Source: Sphaeramia orbicularis (Eukaryota; Chordata; Actinopteri; Kurtiformes; Apogonidae). From it: a DNA stretch of 64,000 nucleotides. Below are positions 32,219-44,099 of this stretch, in pieces. Within the stretch, counting starts at the first letter, position 1. Each line of letters opens with the position of its first letter. Location: positions 34,294,898 through 34,358,897 of the forward strand of contig NC_043964.1 of assembly GCF_902148855.1 (NCBI RefSeq), read 5' to 3'. Below the pieces are notes generated by a model, which searched no databases, was not told the DNA's origin, and saw nothing but the letters and a program-made list of their open reading frames with translations. The position numbers and the translations under genes are program-made.

Positions 32219-32955
32219 AAATAACCAGACAAAAAAACATACTTAGATACAGACAGACAGACCAATAGACAGACAGATGGACGCTAACAGGGAAAAGGTT
32301 CTAATCAGTTGTTTGTGTGTCCTCTAGAGTTTAACAACAGGAACTGAAACTGTTTTACTGTAGAAATGACATGAAAAACCCCAAAGGTTTAGGACTGAAA
32401 CCTTGTCTGTCACTTGTTTTTAACATTAAACAAAACTCAGAGCAGGATTTTTCAAAGAGTGATTAATTGTTTTTTAAATTGTTTTAATTATCAGATTCTC
32501 AATTGTTTGAAAGAAACTGAACATAAGGCCTTTTTTTTATTTTACACACACACACAAACAATTTTATAATATTTTGATTTTCTCTGAAATGGATTAGGAT
32601 TTTGGACTTATTCTGTAACATATTTTAAGATATAAATAAATACTTATAAGGCCAGTATATGCACATCCTCATTTTTCATTTATGTTTGATTCTTGGCCTC
32701 TGAAAATTCTAGCAGTTTTTCTTCCATATTTCAGTTCTGCTTCAACCTGAAGAATTTTGAAAGAAGTAACTTAACATTTCTGAATTTATCTGAAATGTGT
32801 TTATTTTACAAATACTACAGGATTGTTTTGTGTACAATTTCACTTATTATTATTTTGTACATATTCTACACAGTTTAAGCACAATTATAAACATATGTTA
32901 TATGTTATGGTAATATGAAACATAATTTAAGTCATCTTTGTATTACTGACAAGTA
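32219..32955. other. Intergenic flank between V13 and V14
   Basis: No gene. Carries a (CAGA)-rich stretch at 32250-32280, also in the flanks of V25 and V27. Confidence 0.6.
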
Positions 32956-32994
32956 GGATTTTGTACAGCTGCTTCACTAACTCCAGTCACTGTG

Positions 32995-33427
32995 GGTGTC
33001 GAGCACAATAATAAACAGCAGAATCTTCAGTTTTCAGACTGTTCATCTGCAGATACAGCTGGTTTCTGCCGTTGTCTCTGGAGATGGTGAAACGGCCTTG
33101 AACTGACTGTGAATAGTAAGTGCTAGTAACATCGATAGTAGCGATCCACTCCAGTCCTTTTCCAGGAGCCTGTCTGATCCAACCCATCAAGTGGCTGCTG
33201 AATGTGAATCCAGAGGCTGTACAGGTCAGTCTGTGGGATTGTCCAGGTCTTTTTACTGCAGGTTCAGATTCAGTCAGAGTCTGACCATCAACACCTGCTG
33301 AGAAGGACCAAGAATATCATCAGTTTGTTCCTACCTGAAACCTTTTTATTTGTATTGTCTCAGTAACACATTCTTCACCTGCCCAGCAGATCATTAACAG
33401 CACAAGTCCTGCCCTGTAGTCCATCAT
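32995..33427 (-). CDS. IGHV: V14: IGHV family A
   Basis: Leader exon 33379-33427 ([17 protein letters not shown]), 84-nt intron, V exon 32995-33294. Reads [21 protein letters not shown]1 [11 protein letters not shown], a short CDR2 [10 protein letters not shown], end YYCARH. RSS 32956-32994 is CACAGTG/23/ACAAAATCC. Octamer-like TTTTGCAT at 33496-33503. Open. Confidence 0.9.
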
Positions 33428-33628
33428 GTTCAACTGTACATCCACTGGTTCTGTCATCATCTGCAGTCGCTTAAATGAGACAGAAAACATGTTTGTTTTG
33501 CATGGACTCCTCCTGACAGGTTGGAAGGCAGTAAAGCAGAAGTAGATGTTTAGTGATGTCAGACAAATTCCTTCTCATATTTGAACTTTGGTAACATCTT
33601 GAACAAAATAAAAAACAAAATTACAACA

Positions 33629-33630
<2 letters not shown>

Positions 33631-33710
<80 letters not shown>
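33631..33710. repeat. (CT)n microsatellite
   Basis: About 80 bp of pure CT. The equivalent site near V20 has only a few units (43187-43200), and 56169-56257 has a long interrupted run. Confidence 0.95.
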
Positions 33711-33711
<1 letters not shown>

Positions 33712-34180
33712 ACAAAAGACAAAAATATTGTTCTTAAAAATCAGCACAGAATTGAGTTATATAAAATTTAGATCTATTCAATTTTGTAAATCAGTGAGCA
33801 ACAGATTATAAATATAGGTAAACAAGTAACCTGTGAAAATAAAAATGTTCACTGTCTTTATCTGTATCATTCTCATTTCAGTCAGTATCAGTATCTTCAT
33901 AAAAAAATGTTTTCACCGTTTGCATGTTTATCTGTCTGGTCATTGTAAAGAAGAGGGTGAAATAATATATAATTGATAAATCACTAAGGAATTGTTTGAT
34001 ACTTATAAAAAGAAAAAATCCAGAAGTCACTACAAAAATATTTTTAGGGATAATGACGGAAAAGAAACCTATTCCTATGCCTGCTGAAAACATGCTTGTT
34101 ACACAAACCAACATAAATGGATGGCTGTAAATAGAGGAAGGAGTTTTTGTATGACTTTGCTGTTATTGTCTGTCACTGTG

Positions 34181-34539
34181 TCTCTTCGAGCACAGTAATA
34201 CACTGCTGTGTCCTCTGTCTTCAGACTGTTCATCTGCAGATAAACCTTACTGCTGGAGTCGTCTCTGGAGATGGTAAATCTACCCTGGACTGACTGGGAG
34301 TAATAGATGGGAGTACTGGCTGTGTGTACCAATGCGATCCACTCCAGTCCTTGTCCAGGAGCCTGTCTGATCCAGTTCCACACGCTACCTCTAAAGTCAA
34401 ATCCAGATGTTGTACAGGTCAGTCTGTGAGACTCTCCTGGTCTGGTCACAACTGGGTCAGACTGTGTTATGCTCCAGCCTTGAACACCTGTTAACACCAA
34501 CACAGCAAACACCAAGAATGTTCTCATTCTGTCAGCCAT
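34181..34539 (-). CDS. IGHV: V15: IGHV family B, divergent subgroup
   Basis: Intronless leader [18 protein letters not shown], then [13 protein letters not shown]1 [13 protein letters not shown]2 [15 protein letters not shown]2 [14 protein letters not shown]3 [16 protein letters not shown], end [13 protein letters not shown]2 Gly-Gln and FR3 DSSSK set it apart from V2/V8/V11 and ally it with V21. RSS 34142-34180 is CACAGTG/23/ACAAAAACT. Confidence 0.9.
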
Positions 34540-36123
34540 GTTTACAGTGTGTTTAAGGCTGAAATCCATGATTCTGCTTTAAATAGAATCTGTACTGGAC
34601 TCTGGGGACAATTTGTTTACAGTAGCTCCTCCTACATCGGAATCATAGTGAACCTACTGAATAATAATGAGGTCATTTTAATATTAAATAAAAAGACTTT
34701 CACCTCCAACACAGTAAATAGCAGTTGTGAGAATTTAATTTACTCTCAAAGACATAGAACTATGTTTGTTGTGACTTCCTATATTTAACTATTCCTTTAT
34801 TACTGTTTATAATAATATTTCTCTCAGCAATTTTCCTTTATTTTATTTACTGATTCTGTAGATGTTCAGAAGAGTGTTGATTAAATTCAAAGGTTGAACT
34901 GAAAATCTAAATATATTATTAACTTAACCTAAATAAAACCATCTACAACTACAGATATTTGCAAAACTCCGTGGGTTTTACTGATGAATCAATGCTGCAG
35001 CAGATGAAAGTGTTTCCACATTCACTAAGGAAACTCTGAAGTAAGTAGAGGTGGAGGACATTTAACTTTTGCATTGACTCCTCATTTGTTTTTTACATGA
35101 AGGGGGATAAAAAGCTTTTGTGTTTAGTTTGTTTTTATTAATAGGAAAATTATTAATAGTAGGAGTTGAAGTATTTACTGTGTATTAAATTAAAGAAAAA
35201 AGGTCTTATTAACTTGGTGCATTTTGACTTATCCTCTTATTGTACAATCACCTCCTGCATTTTAATTAAAATCTTTTGACATATAACCTAATAAACTGTC
35301 AAAACTACTGACAGTATTGACCTTATAAATTATAATGAATAACAATAATAAACAATAAAAGAAGGAATTCTGACAGTGATTTTTTACATCTTCTAGTTAT
35401 ATGCCAAGATATGAACTGAGCAATAAATTAGTTCAACAAAAGAATATATATATTTTTCTATTTTTAAAAGCTATTCTCAGCACAGCAATCCATAAAACTA
35501 AAAACTGCATGAGTTTTCATTTATATTATTTAAGTAAGTAAATGTTGATAAAAACAAAATGTAAAACAGTGGAAGTGGAAATGGCTTTTATTCTTTATAT
35601 TAAATTACCTTTACCACAGCTTTTGTTGACTGGAAAATAAAAAAAAAAAAAGTGCAAATGTTTGAAAAGTAATGCAGTTTTAATGTTATTACATTTACAT
35701 TGTTGTCAGTTTTTATTTGTTATTGATGGTCATTAAGACCTGAGATTTAATCATCCTCTTTACTGTTTTTGAAGGTAATCATGCACTTTTAATAAATACA
35801 AACTAACTTTAATACATATGTAGTAGTTGTGTTCAATCACTGTTGAAGGTTCAGAACAGGTTTTCATTCACTGTGAGTTGGTCTGGAGGTCTTCCTTCAC
35901 ATGTAAAAAAAAAAAAAAAAAAAAAAGGTACTAAACAGGCTCTTTTAATACAGAACTGTTTTCCCATTTGCTTCAATCACAACCTCATAAAAATTCATCT
36001 TTAACATTTGATCATTTATTTTCACCAATCACAGATTCCAGCGGAAATTCCTGATTATGGAATTGATATTTACAACCCACTAGTGTTCATTTAAAGTAAA
36101 AAAAAAAAAAAAAACGTTTTTGA
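34540..36123. other. Intergenic flank between V15 and V16
   Basis: No V gene. B promoter region first, then at about 35038-35090 a remnant of a family-A promoter ('taagtagaggtggaggac..cttttgcattgactcc') without a leader. The rest is collinear with 44.4-46.1 kb. Confidence 0.65.
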
Positions 36124-36162
36124 GGATTTTGTACAGCTGATTCACTAACTCCAGTCACTGTG

Positions 36163-36517
36163 GGTGCCGTGCACAATAATAAACAGCAGAATCTTCAGTT
36201 TTCAGACTGTTCATCTGCAGATACATCTGCTCTTTGCTGTTGTCTCTAGAGGTGGTGAAACGGCCTTGGACTGACTGGGAATAGTAAGCACCCCCACCAT
36301 TCCTGGAAGTAGCGATCCACTCCAGTCCCTTTCCAGGAGCCTGTCTGATCCAGGCCATATAGTAGCTGCTGAAGGACAGTCCAGTTGCTGTACAGGTCAG
36401 TCTGTGAGACTCTCCTGGTCTGGTCACAACTGGGCCAGACTCTGTTATGCTCCACCCTTGAACACCTGTTAACACCAACACAGCAAACACCAAGAATGTT
36501 CTCATTCTGTCAGCCAT
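36163..36517 (-). CDS. IGHV: V16: IGHV family B, intronless leader
   Basis: [18 protein letters not shown] then [16 protein letters not shown] (Glu-Ser-Gly where most B genes have Gln-Ser-Asp). CDR1 [14 protein letters not shown]2 [11 protein letters not shown], end YYCARH. RSS 36124-36162 is CACAGTG/23/ACAAAATCC, the A-type nonamer. Continuous frame, no intron. Confidence 0.9.
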
Positions 36518-36569
36518 GTTTACAGTGTGTTTAAGGCTGAAATCCATGATTGTGCTTTAAATAGAATCT

Positions 36570-37872
36570 GTACTGGACTCTGGGGACAATTTGTTTACAG
36601 TAGCTCCTCCTACATCAGATTCATAGTGAACCTACTGAATAATAATGAGGTTATTTTAATATTAAACAAAATGACTTTCACCTCCAACACAGTACATAGA
36701 AGTTGTGAGAATATTGTTTATCCTCAAAGACATAAAACTATTTTTGTTGTGACTTCCTATATTTAACTATTCCTTTATCACTATTTATTACTCTCAGAAA
36801 TGTTCCTTTATTTCATTTACTTATTGTGTAGATGTTCATAAAGGTGCAGATTAAATTCAATGGTTAAATTGAAAATTAAAATATATTATTAACCTAACCT
36901 AAAAACAACCTTCTACAACTAATGTCATTTGTCAAACTCCATGGGTTTTACTGGTGAATCAATGCTGCAGCAGATGAAAGTGTTTCCACATTCACTAAAG
37001 AGTCTGTGAACGTCCAAATGGGTCATATCTGATGTTAATGAAAAGCTGAGAAACTGCATTTCACACGAGTTATTTACATGTAGTGAGATGATAATTGGTT
37101 CAATGGTTATTAAACATTTCCGATCAATAGTTGCTTTTGGTCACTACATATGACATGAATTTGATTTAAATTTTAACTGACTCAAATGCATCATAATTTC
37201 ATGTGACTGAAAAGTAAGTAAAATAAATTAATAAATGATATTCATCAGTGCTGAAGTATACGAGATTATTGTGTGTGTATGTTAATTATCTGATTATATT
37301 TTGTTATTATATTTGAAACTTTTCTACAGAAGTAAAGATTTAAAACACTTGGACAGTAATTGCAGATGCTTTAAAGCCATAAATATGGAAAAAATCATGA
37401 AGCTTCAAGGAAAAAGAAAACATTCTCAAAACTGAAAAATGAGACTGGAATTGCAAATGTTTTAATTCTCATCAACATGCACCACAGTTAGTGCATATAA
37501 TTATTTACTAAAAATCTCAAAAAGAGAAAAAAAAAACACTTAAGTGACAGCACTGTTTGAAAGAGATGGTTTGTTTTTTTTTAACCATAAAAAATTATTA
37601 ATTAATATCAGTCTTCATTCATTATTGTCTATTCATCATTTCATACAGTAAACCAACATTTTGGATATATTTTAGACTGAAGACAATCCTCAAAGTCATG
37701 TTTTGGTCAAATGTTTCTCCTGTTATTTTTTTCTTCATGTGAAGTCACCTCTAGTTATAAACATTTCTTGACATAATATTTAATGGAAACTGTAAAAAAT
37801 GTGTTGTGAAATTCATTCATGTACTTTTGAGATAATATTGTTTGACTCAAACCCTTAATGTGTGTGTGCACA
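36570..37872. other. Intergenic flank between V16 and V17
   Basis: No gene; collinear with 10.2-11.5, 22.3-23.6 and 48.4-49.7 kb. Confidence 0.7.
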
Positions 37873-37911
37873 GGTTTTTATTCAGCTGCTCCACTGTCTT
37901 CAGTCACTGTG

Positions 37912-38369
37912 TCTGCGAGCACAGAAGTAAACAGCAGAATCGTCTGTTGTCAGACTGGTGATTTCCAGGTACTGAGTGCTGCTGGGAACATTTTCAGTCA
38001 TGGTGAAACGTCTTTGGAAAGAGCTGCCATAGAGAGGAGAATTATTGCCTGTGTCCATTCTCCCAATCCATTCCAGAGCTTGTCCCGGCCTCTGTCGTAT
38101 CCAGTGGATGTTTCTGCTCGTCATGCTATAACCAGAAATGACACATGACATCTGCACTGTGTCTCCAGGTCTTTTCACCTCAGAGGATGACTGGTCCAGT
38201 TTGATCTCACACCAAACTCCTGTAAACAAAGAAAAAAATGAATCAAATACACTGTATCACAGGTTAGATATTTAACACAGAGTCATTTAAATGTGTTCAA
38301 GTAGATGATCCTTTTACCATGTATGTGAAGTATAAACACAAATACAGTCCATGTGAGTGTATTTTCCAT
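37912..38369 (-). CDS. IGHV: V17: IGHV family C
   Basis: Leader exon 38318-38369 ([17 protein letters not shown]), 98-nt intron, V exon 37912-38219. CDR1 [14 protein letters not shown]2 [13 protein letters not shown]3 [17 protein letters not shown], end YFCARR. RSS 37873-37911 is CACAGTG/23/ATAAAAACC. Octamer-like ATGCAAAG at 38469-38476. Almost identical to V3 and V24. Confidence 0.9.
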
Positions 38370-38749
38370 TATGAATGATGATCAGTTCTATTTAGATGAA
38401 AAACTCTCCCAGTTGTTCTTTGACAAATGCTGTGAGAGTTGATTGTGTTGCATTTATAAGCAATAAAACTTTGCATAGACCTCCCCCTACTGGTATAAAA
38501 GGGAACAACTTGGCTTGTTCTCATAAGTAATCGATTCCTTCAGGAGTCCTGAAACATTTTGCTTCATTCACTGTGTTATGGAAAAAAAAAAAAAAAAAAT
38601 CAACAAAAAAACCCCCAGAGGTTTGGGAACTGATGTCACATAAAAAAAACCCAAATAAAACAAAACAAAACAAAAAAGTAAGATAATTAATTATTTAATA
38701 AATGTTTTAGGCCTGAGTTAAAATGTAACTCATATCTTAAAAAAACAAA

Positions 38750-38885
38750 ACAAAACATTGTTATTTTCTACTCTACTATTTGTACTCTTTATTTGTTTCA
38801 GGGGTCATGTGTATTAAAGTCTGGATGGTTTAGGTATTTGTGCAGATCTGTTAGCGTTGATATTACTGAAACAGTCCTGAAACAT
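38750..38885 (-). pseudogene. Family-D V relic, RSS-proximal only
   Basis: It matches the other D relics up to 'gcagatctgtt', but the heptamer has decayed and a C-flank-like segment follows ('acagtcctgaaacattc'). It sits just left of the intact D gene V18. Confidence 0.6.
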
Positions 38886-39216
38886 TCGACTAAATTCACT
38901 GTTATGAAAAAATAAATAAATAAATAAATAAATGGCAGTTTTAGAACTAACAATAAATAAATTATAAAAAAAAAAAAAAACAATCATTCAGAACAAAGTT
39001 TTTTGGAAATGATGTAAATAAGTAAATAAATAAGTGAATTTAATTATTTATTTTAGATTTGTTTTGAGCTGACTAAAAATTTAACTGACATCTTAAAAAA
39101 AAAAAAAAGTTCTTTTCTACAGTATATGTACTCTTTATTTCTTTCTGGGGTCATGTGTAATACAGTCTGGATGGTTTGGGTATTTGTGCAGGTCTGTTGG
39201 TGTTTGTGTCACTGTG

Positions 39217-39656
39217 CGGTAACGTACACAGTAATAAACAGCTGTGTCTTCAGGCTGTAGGTTTTGTGCTGTAATAGTTACTGTTCTGGCAGATGTGTCC
39301 CTGCTGAAGCTAAATTTGTTCTTTAAAGCATCATTCTGGCGTAGGGTTCCTCCACCCCACATGTGGAAAATCCAGTCCATTGGTTTTCCTTCATGCTGTC
39401 TGATCCAACCTGTTGCATAGCTGTTGTCAGTCAGAGAATAACCAGAGACCTGACAGCTGATGGTCAAAGTGTGTCCAGGCTGCAGGACCACTGAGTCTGG
39501 CTGGATCAGGTCTATACTGTACACACCTGTGGAAACACAAACCAACATTATCTCCATCATTCATCTGACTGATACATGTTTACCATGTGTTTAGTAAAGT
39601 CACAGTTTCTCACAGGATCCAGATGCCAACAGCAGTATCAGAGCTACAGAGAACAT
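39217..39656 (-). CDS. IGHV: V18: IGHV family D
   Basis: Leader exon 39614-39656 (MFSVALILLLASGS), 87-nt intron, V exon 39217-39526. CDR1 GYSLTDNSYATGW, FR2 WIRQHEGKPMDWIF, CDR2 HMWGGGTLRQ, FR3 KFSFSRDTSARTVTITAQ, end YYCVRYR. RSS 39179-39216 is CACAGTG, 22 bp, ACAAATACC. Open. Confidence 0.9.
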
Positions 39657-40195
39657 GACTGATGATGAAGATGAACTGAAGGGATCTCCTCTGACTGACA
39701 CAAACACACGTCACTTCATTATAACTAATAGTCATTTACATATTGTTGAATAAACAATTAGAGCTTTTTCATAATCAGTATAGAATACAGTATAAGTATC
39801 CTAACTATGATGCTTTTGAAACTGCATTTGGAATTGAATCAGTTTATAAAGACTAACTTTGGTCACATGAAGAATCTGTGTGCTCATGTTTTATAAAAAT
39901 ATTTTTTTTCCACATCAAAAACCAAAATAACCAAAAATTATTGAATCATGAGATTGTAACTCTTTAGAGGTTTGTAGTTTTTAAATGAAACTCCTAAATG
40001 AACTGAAGATGTTTGCATGTGATGCTAAAGTAAAGTTGCAGAAAAAATACAAAGAGAATTCAAGAGATGATGACACTGAAAAGGAGAATCAATTAAAGAA
40101 AAACGAGGTGTATGTTTATGTTACAAAGGGGTAAGTTAATTATATTGCATGATCTAGGATTTTGTACAGCTGCTTCACTAACTCCAGTCACTGTG

Positions 40196-41252
40196 TCTCT
40201 CGTGCACAATAATAAACAGCAGAATCTTCAGTTTTCAGACTGTTCATCTGCAGATACAGCTGGTTTCTGCCGTTGTCTCTGGAGATGGTGAAACGACCTT
40301 GAAATGACTGGGAATAGTAAGTGCCACCACCATTATAGGTGATCTCAGCGATCCACTCCAGTCCTTTTCCAGTAGTGTGTCTGACCCAGTGCATGTCATA
40401 GCTGCTGAAAGTGAATCCAGATGTTGTACAGGTCAGTTTGTGGGATTCTCCAGGTCTTTTTACTGCAGGTTCAGATTCAGTCAGAGTCTGACCATCAACA
40501 CCTGCTCAAGGAGAAAAAGTGCATTAGACCTGCATCACAGTTTGACTCCAGATGGATTTGTTATTAATTGTTTGGTATCTTCACCTGCCCAGCAGATAAT
40601 GAAAAGCAGCAGTGTTAAGGGTTAGTATATTTGGTTGATTCTGTCATGGGCTGTGCCATTTGTTCTGTTGTATTTTTGTAGTTTTTTGTTCTCTTCCTTG
40701 TGTGTGTGGGTGTGTTCTGTTTTCCCTCCAACAGATAGCAGTTGAAGGAAGATGAGCTGCAGGTGTGCTGTTCTGCTGGCAAGCAGCTGATTGAGGATTA
40801 GCTGCAGGAGTGGTGTTGGTGTGCTGGCTGAGTCTGATTGGTGCTTTGGAGTTGAGCCAGGAGATTTAAAGGACAGATTTTCATTCCTCCCCGGACTCCT
40901 CTCATTCCATCCTCCCCTGTGTGCAGACCAGCCTTTTGTACATTTTTGTTAGACCTTTGTAAACCTTGTAATACAAGGAGGGAATCCTTTTCTTTAAGTT
41001 TTTGTCTGGTAAGACTGTTTTTTGGTTTCCTTCATTTTGTGTTTTGTAGAATATGATTCCCTTACCTGATTTAATTTTTTTCTTTTTTTTGTAAATAAAT
41101 ATCGCATACTGCAGTTCCACGGTTGCTGGTCATTTTTGATAATTTGCTCCTGTTTGTTAAGGGACATGGAGGGAGGGGAGTCTCACTTCATGTTGCGTCT
41201 CGGCAACCCCTAGACCGAGCGTAACAAGCAGTCCTGTCCTATAGTCCATCAT
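40196..41252 (-). pseudogene. V19: IGHV family A, leader split by a solo LTR
   Basis: V exon 40196-40501 is open: CDR1 [11 protein letters not shown], an unusual FR2 [15 protein letters not shown]2 [12 protein letters not shown], end YYCARE. Intron is 83 nt. The leader exon (40585-41252) is cut by the LTR at 40613-41226, which separates the ATG and first codons from the rest. RSS 40157-40195 and the perfect promoter octamer ATTTGCAT (41319-41326) are intact, so it could rearrange but would not give a normal leader. Confidence 0.87.
40613..41226 (+). mobile_element. Solo LTR fossil (614 bp) inside a V leader
   Basis: Starts TGTTAAGGG, ends GCGTAACA, flanked by the 5-bp duplication AGCAG (40608-40612, 41227-41231). 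These are TG..CA ends of an LTR retroelement. GATTTAAAGG (about 40864) may be its TATA and AATAAAT (about 41094) its poly(A) signal. No internal part is present. V5, V26 and V31 show the uninserted leader. Confidence 0.85.
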
Positions 41253-41326
41253 GTTCAACTGCTCTGTTCTCTGTTGTCCTCTCTGCACTCACATAAGTAG
41301 AGGTGGAGGACATCTAAGATTTGCAT

Positions 41327-42487
41327 CTACTCTTCCTTTGGTTTTCACATGAAGGGTTAGGGTTGGCTCCAAGACAGTCTTTAGTTTATTATTATTGTGA
41401 CTAGTATTAGTAGTAAAAGTAGGAGTTGTAGTATTTACTTTATATTAAACTAAGGTGAAAAGGTTGAATTAACTCTGTGTATTTGGTGATTGAACCTCTT
41501 ATTGTACAATCACCTCCTATATTTCAGTCAAAATGGTCTGATTTACAACCTAATTACTTTGCTTCTTTTTTTTTTTTAACATATTGCATTTAGCAGACAT
41601 TTTTTATCCAAAGTGACAAACAAAAGAGAGGATCAAATCAAGCATCAGTACTAAAATACAATAAGCAAAACATTATCAAATGAAAGAAAAAATACTGGGT
41701 GAAATGCCATTGTAGCAACAGGAGTAACCTAATAAACTGACATGACTACTGACAGTATTGACCTGATAAATTATAATGAATGACAATAATAAACCATTAC
41801 AGAATGAATTGTGGAAGTGATTTTTTACATCATCTGTAGTTGTATGTTAAGATGTGAACAACAGAGTTAGAATTTAGTTCAACAAAATAAAGTTATTTTG
41901 AAAAACAACTCTCAGAACAGCTATCCATGAAACAAAAAACTGCACTGTCTTTTATATAATTAAAAACATATATGTATGTATCAAGTAAGTGTAAAATTAG
42001 CAGTGAGAGTGGAAATGGCTTTTATTTTTTATATTAAATTACCTTTACTACAGCTTTTTCATGACTAGGAAATTTTAAAAAATGTGCTCATTTTTCACAA
42101 GTAATGGAGGTTTAATTGTATTTCATTAATATTAAGATCTGGGTTTTCATCATCTTCAGTACTGTTTTTAAGGTAATCATGCACTTTTAATAAATAAAAA
42201 CTAACTTTGATATAAATGTTGTAGCTGTGTACAGTCACTGTGAGTTTCTCTGCAGGTCTCTGTGCTTCATATCAGACTCTTTTAATACAGTACAACTTAC
42301 TCATTAACTTTAATCACAATCTCATACAAAATAAACTTTAACATTTGATGATTTATTTTCACTAATCACTCATTCCAGTATAAATTCCTGATTATGGAAT
42401 TGGTTAAAACATCTGTCGATGCAGGAGACAACAATGTGATATCCACAACCCACCAGTGTTCATATAAAGTAACAACAACATTTTTGA
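41327..42487. other. Intergenic flank between V19 and V20
   Basis: No gene. Collinear with 17.2-18.3 and 53.2-54.4 kb, and shows the uninserted site for the long LTR at 15578 (near 41446). Confidence 0.7.
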
Positions 42488-42526
42488 GGATTTTGTACAG
42501 CTGCTTCATTAACTCCAGTCACTGTG

Positions 42527-42962
42527 GCTCCCGTGCACAAAAATAAACAGCAGCATCTTCAGTTTTCAGACTGTTCATCTGCAGATACAGCTGGTTTCTA
42601 CCGTCGTCTCTGGAGATGGTGAAACGGCCTCGGACTGACTGGGAATAGTGAGTGCTCCCAGCATCATACATATTAGCAACCCACTCCAGTCCTTTTCCAG
42701 GAGCCTGTCTGATCCAGTGCATCCAGTAGCCACTGATTGACAGTCCAGAGGCTGTACAGGTCAGCCTGTGGGATTCTCCAGGTCTTTTTACTGCAGGTTC
42801 AGATTCAGTCAGAGTCTGACCATCAACACCTGCTGAGAAGAACCAAGAATATCATCAGTTTGTTCCTACCTGAAACCTTTTTATTTGTATTGTCTCAGTA
42901 ACACATTCTTCACCTGCCCAGCAGATCATTAACAGCACAAGTCCTGCCCTGTAGTCCATCAT
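42527..42962 (-). CDS. IGHV: V20: IGHV family A
   Basis: Leader exon 42914-42962 ([17 protein letters not shown]), 84-nt intron, V exon 42527-42829. Reads [21 protein letters not shown]1 [14 protein letters not shown]2 [21 protein letters not shown], end [14 protein letters not shown] 42488-42526 is CACAGTG/23/ACAAAATCC. Octamer-like TTTTGCAT at 43031-43038. Open. Confidence 0.9.
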
Positions 42963-43485
42963 GTTCAACTGTACACCCACTGGTTCTGTCATCATCTGCA
43001 GTCGCTTAAATGAGACAGAAAACATGCTTGTTTTGCATGGACTCCTTCTCACAGGTTGGAAGGCAGTAAAGCAGAAGTAGATGTTTAGTGATGTGAGACA
43101 AATTCCTTCTCATATTTGAACTTTTGTAACCTCTTGAACAAAATTACATTTGTGTAAACACTATTCAAATTGTGGAACAAAAACTCCCTCTCTCTCTCTC
43201 CAGACAAACACAAAAATATTGTTCTTAAAAATAATCACAGAATTGAACTAAATGATATTTAGATCTATTCCATCATGTAAATTAGTGAGTAACAGATTAT
43301 AAATATAGGTAAACAAGTCACTTGTAAAAGTAAAAATGTTCACTGTCTTCCTCTGTATCATTCTCATTTCAGTCAGTATCTTCATAAAATATATTTTCAC
43401 CGTTTGCATGTTTATCTGTCTTGTTATTGTAAAGTAGATGGTAAAATGATATATAATTGATAAATCACTAAGGAACTGTTAGATA

Positions 43486-43487
43486 TT

Positions 43488-43556
<69 letters not shown>
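43486..43556. repeat. (AAT)n microsatellite
   Basis: About 70 bp of AAT repeats; the paralogous site at 34005 has none. Confidence 0.95.
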
Positions 43557-43669
43557 CATGCAGAAGTCACTACAAAAATAAAGAGTGACAATATTTTTTC
43601 TCTTATATCAACTGAAAACATGCTTGTAACACAAACCAACATAAGTGGATGGCTGTAAATAGAGGAAGG

Positions 43670-43708
43670 AGTTTTTGTATGACTTTCCTATTATTGTCTG
43701 TCACTGTA
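43670..43708 (-). promoter_or_regulatory. RSS of V21 with altered heptamer
   Basis: Minus strand reads TACAGTG, 23-bp spacer, ACAAAAACT. The first heptamer base, next to the cleavage site, is T instead of C. Its twin V15 has CACAGTG. RAG cutting is expected to be strongly reduced. Confidence 0.85.
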
Positions 43709-44067
43709 TCTCTTCGAGCACAGTAATACACTGCTGTGTCCTCTGTCTTCAGACTGTTCATCTGCAGATAAACCTTACTGCTGGAGTCGTCTCTGGAGAT
43801 GGTAAATCTACCCTGGACTGACTGGGAGTAATAGATGGGAGTACTGGCTGTGTGTACCAATGCGATCCACTCCAGTCCTTGTCCAGGAGCCTGTCTGATC
43901 CAGTTCCACACGTTGCTGCTAAAGCTTAGTCCAGATGCTGTACAGGTCAGTCTGTGAGACTCTCCTGGTCTCGTCACAACTGGGTCAGACTGTGTTATGC
44001 TCCAGCCTTGAACACATGTTAACACCAACACAGCAAACACCAAGAATGTTCTCATTCTGTCAGCCAT
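43709..44067 (-). CDS. IGHV: V21: IGHV family B, divergent subgroup
   Basis: Intronless leader [18 protein letters not shown] (Cys for Gly before VQG). CDR1 [13 protein letters not shown]2 [15 protein letters not shown]2 [12 protein letters not shown], end [14 protein letters not shown]2 and FR3 match V15. CDR1 is closer to V2/V29, hinting at exchange. Coding is open, but the RSS heptamer is damaged, so this may be a functional pseudogene. Confidence 0.85.
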
Positions 44068-44099
44068 GTTTACAGTGTGTTTAAGGCTTAAGTCCATGA

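Noticed and set aside
33559-33747. Arg-Glu repeat frame
   Set aside because: Translation of a (CT)n microsatellite.
35038-35090. Possible additional V gene from a family-A promoter
   Set aside because: Only the promoter-like stretch remains; no leader or V exon adjoins it. The same holds at 44536-44580.
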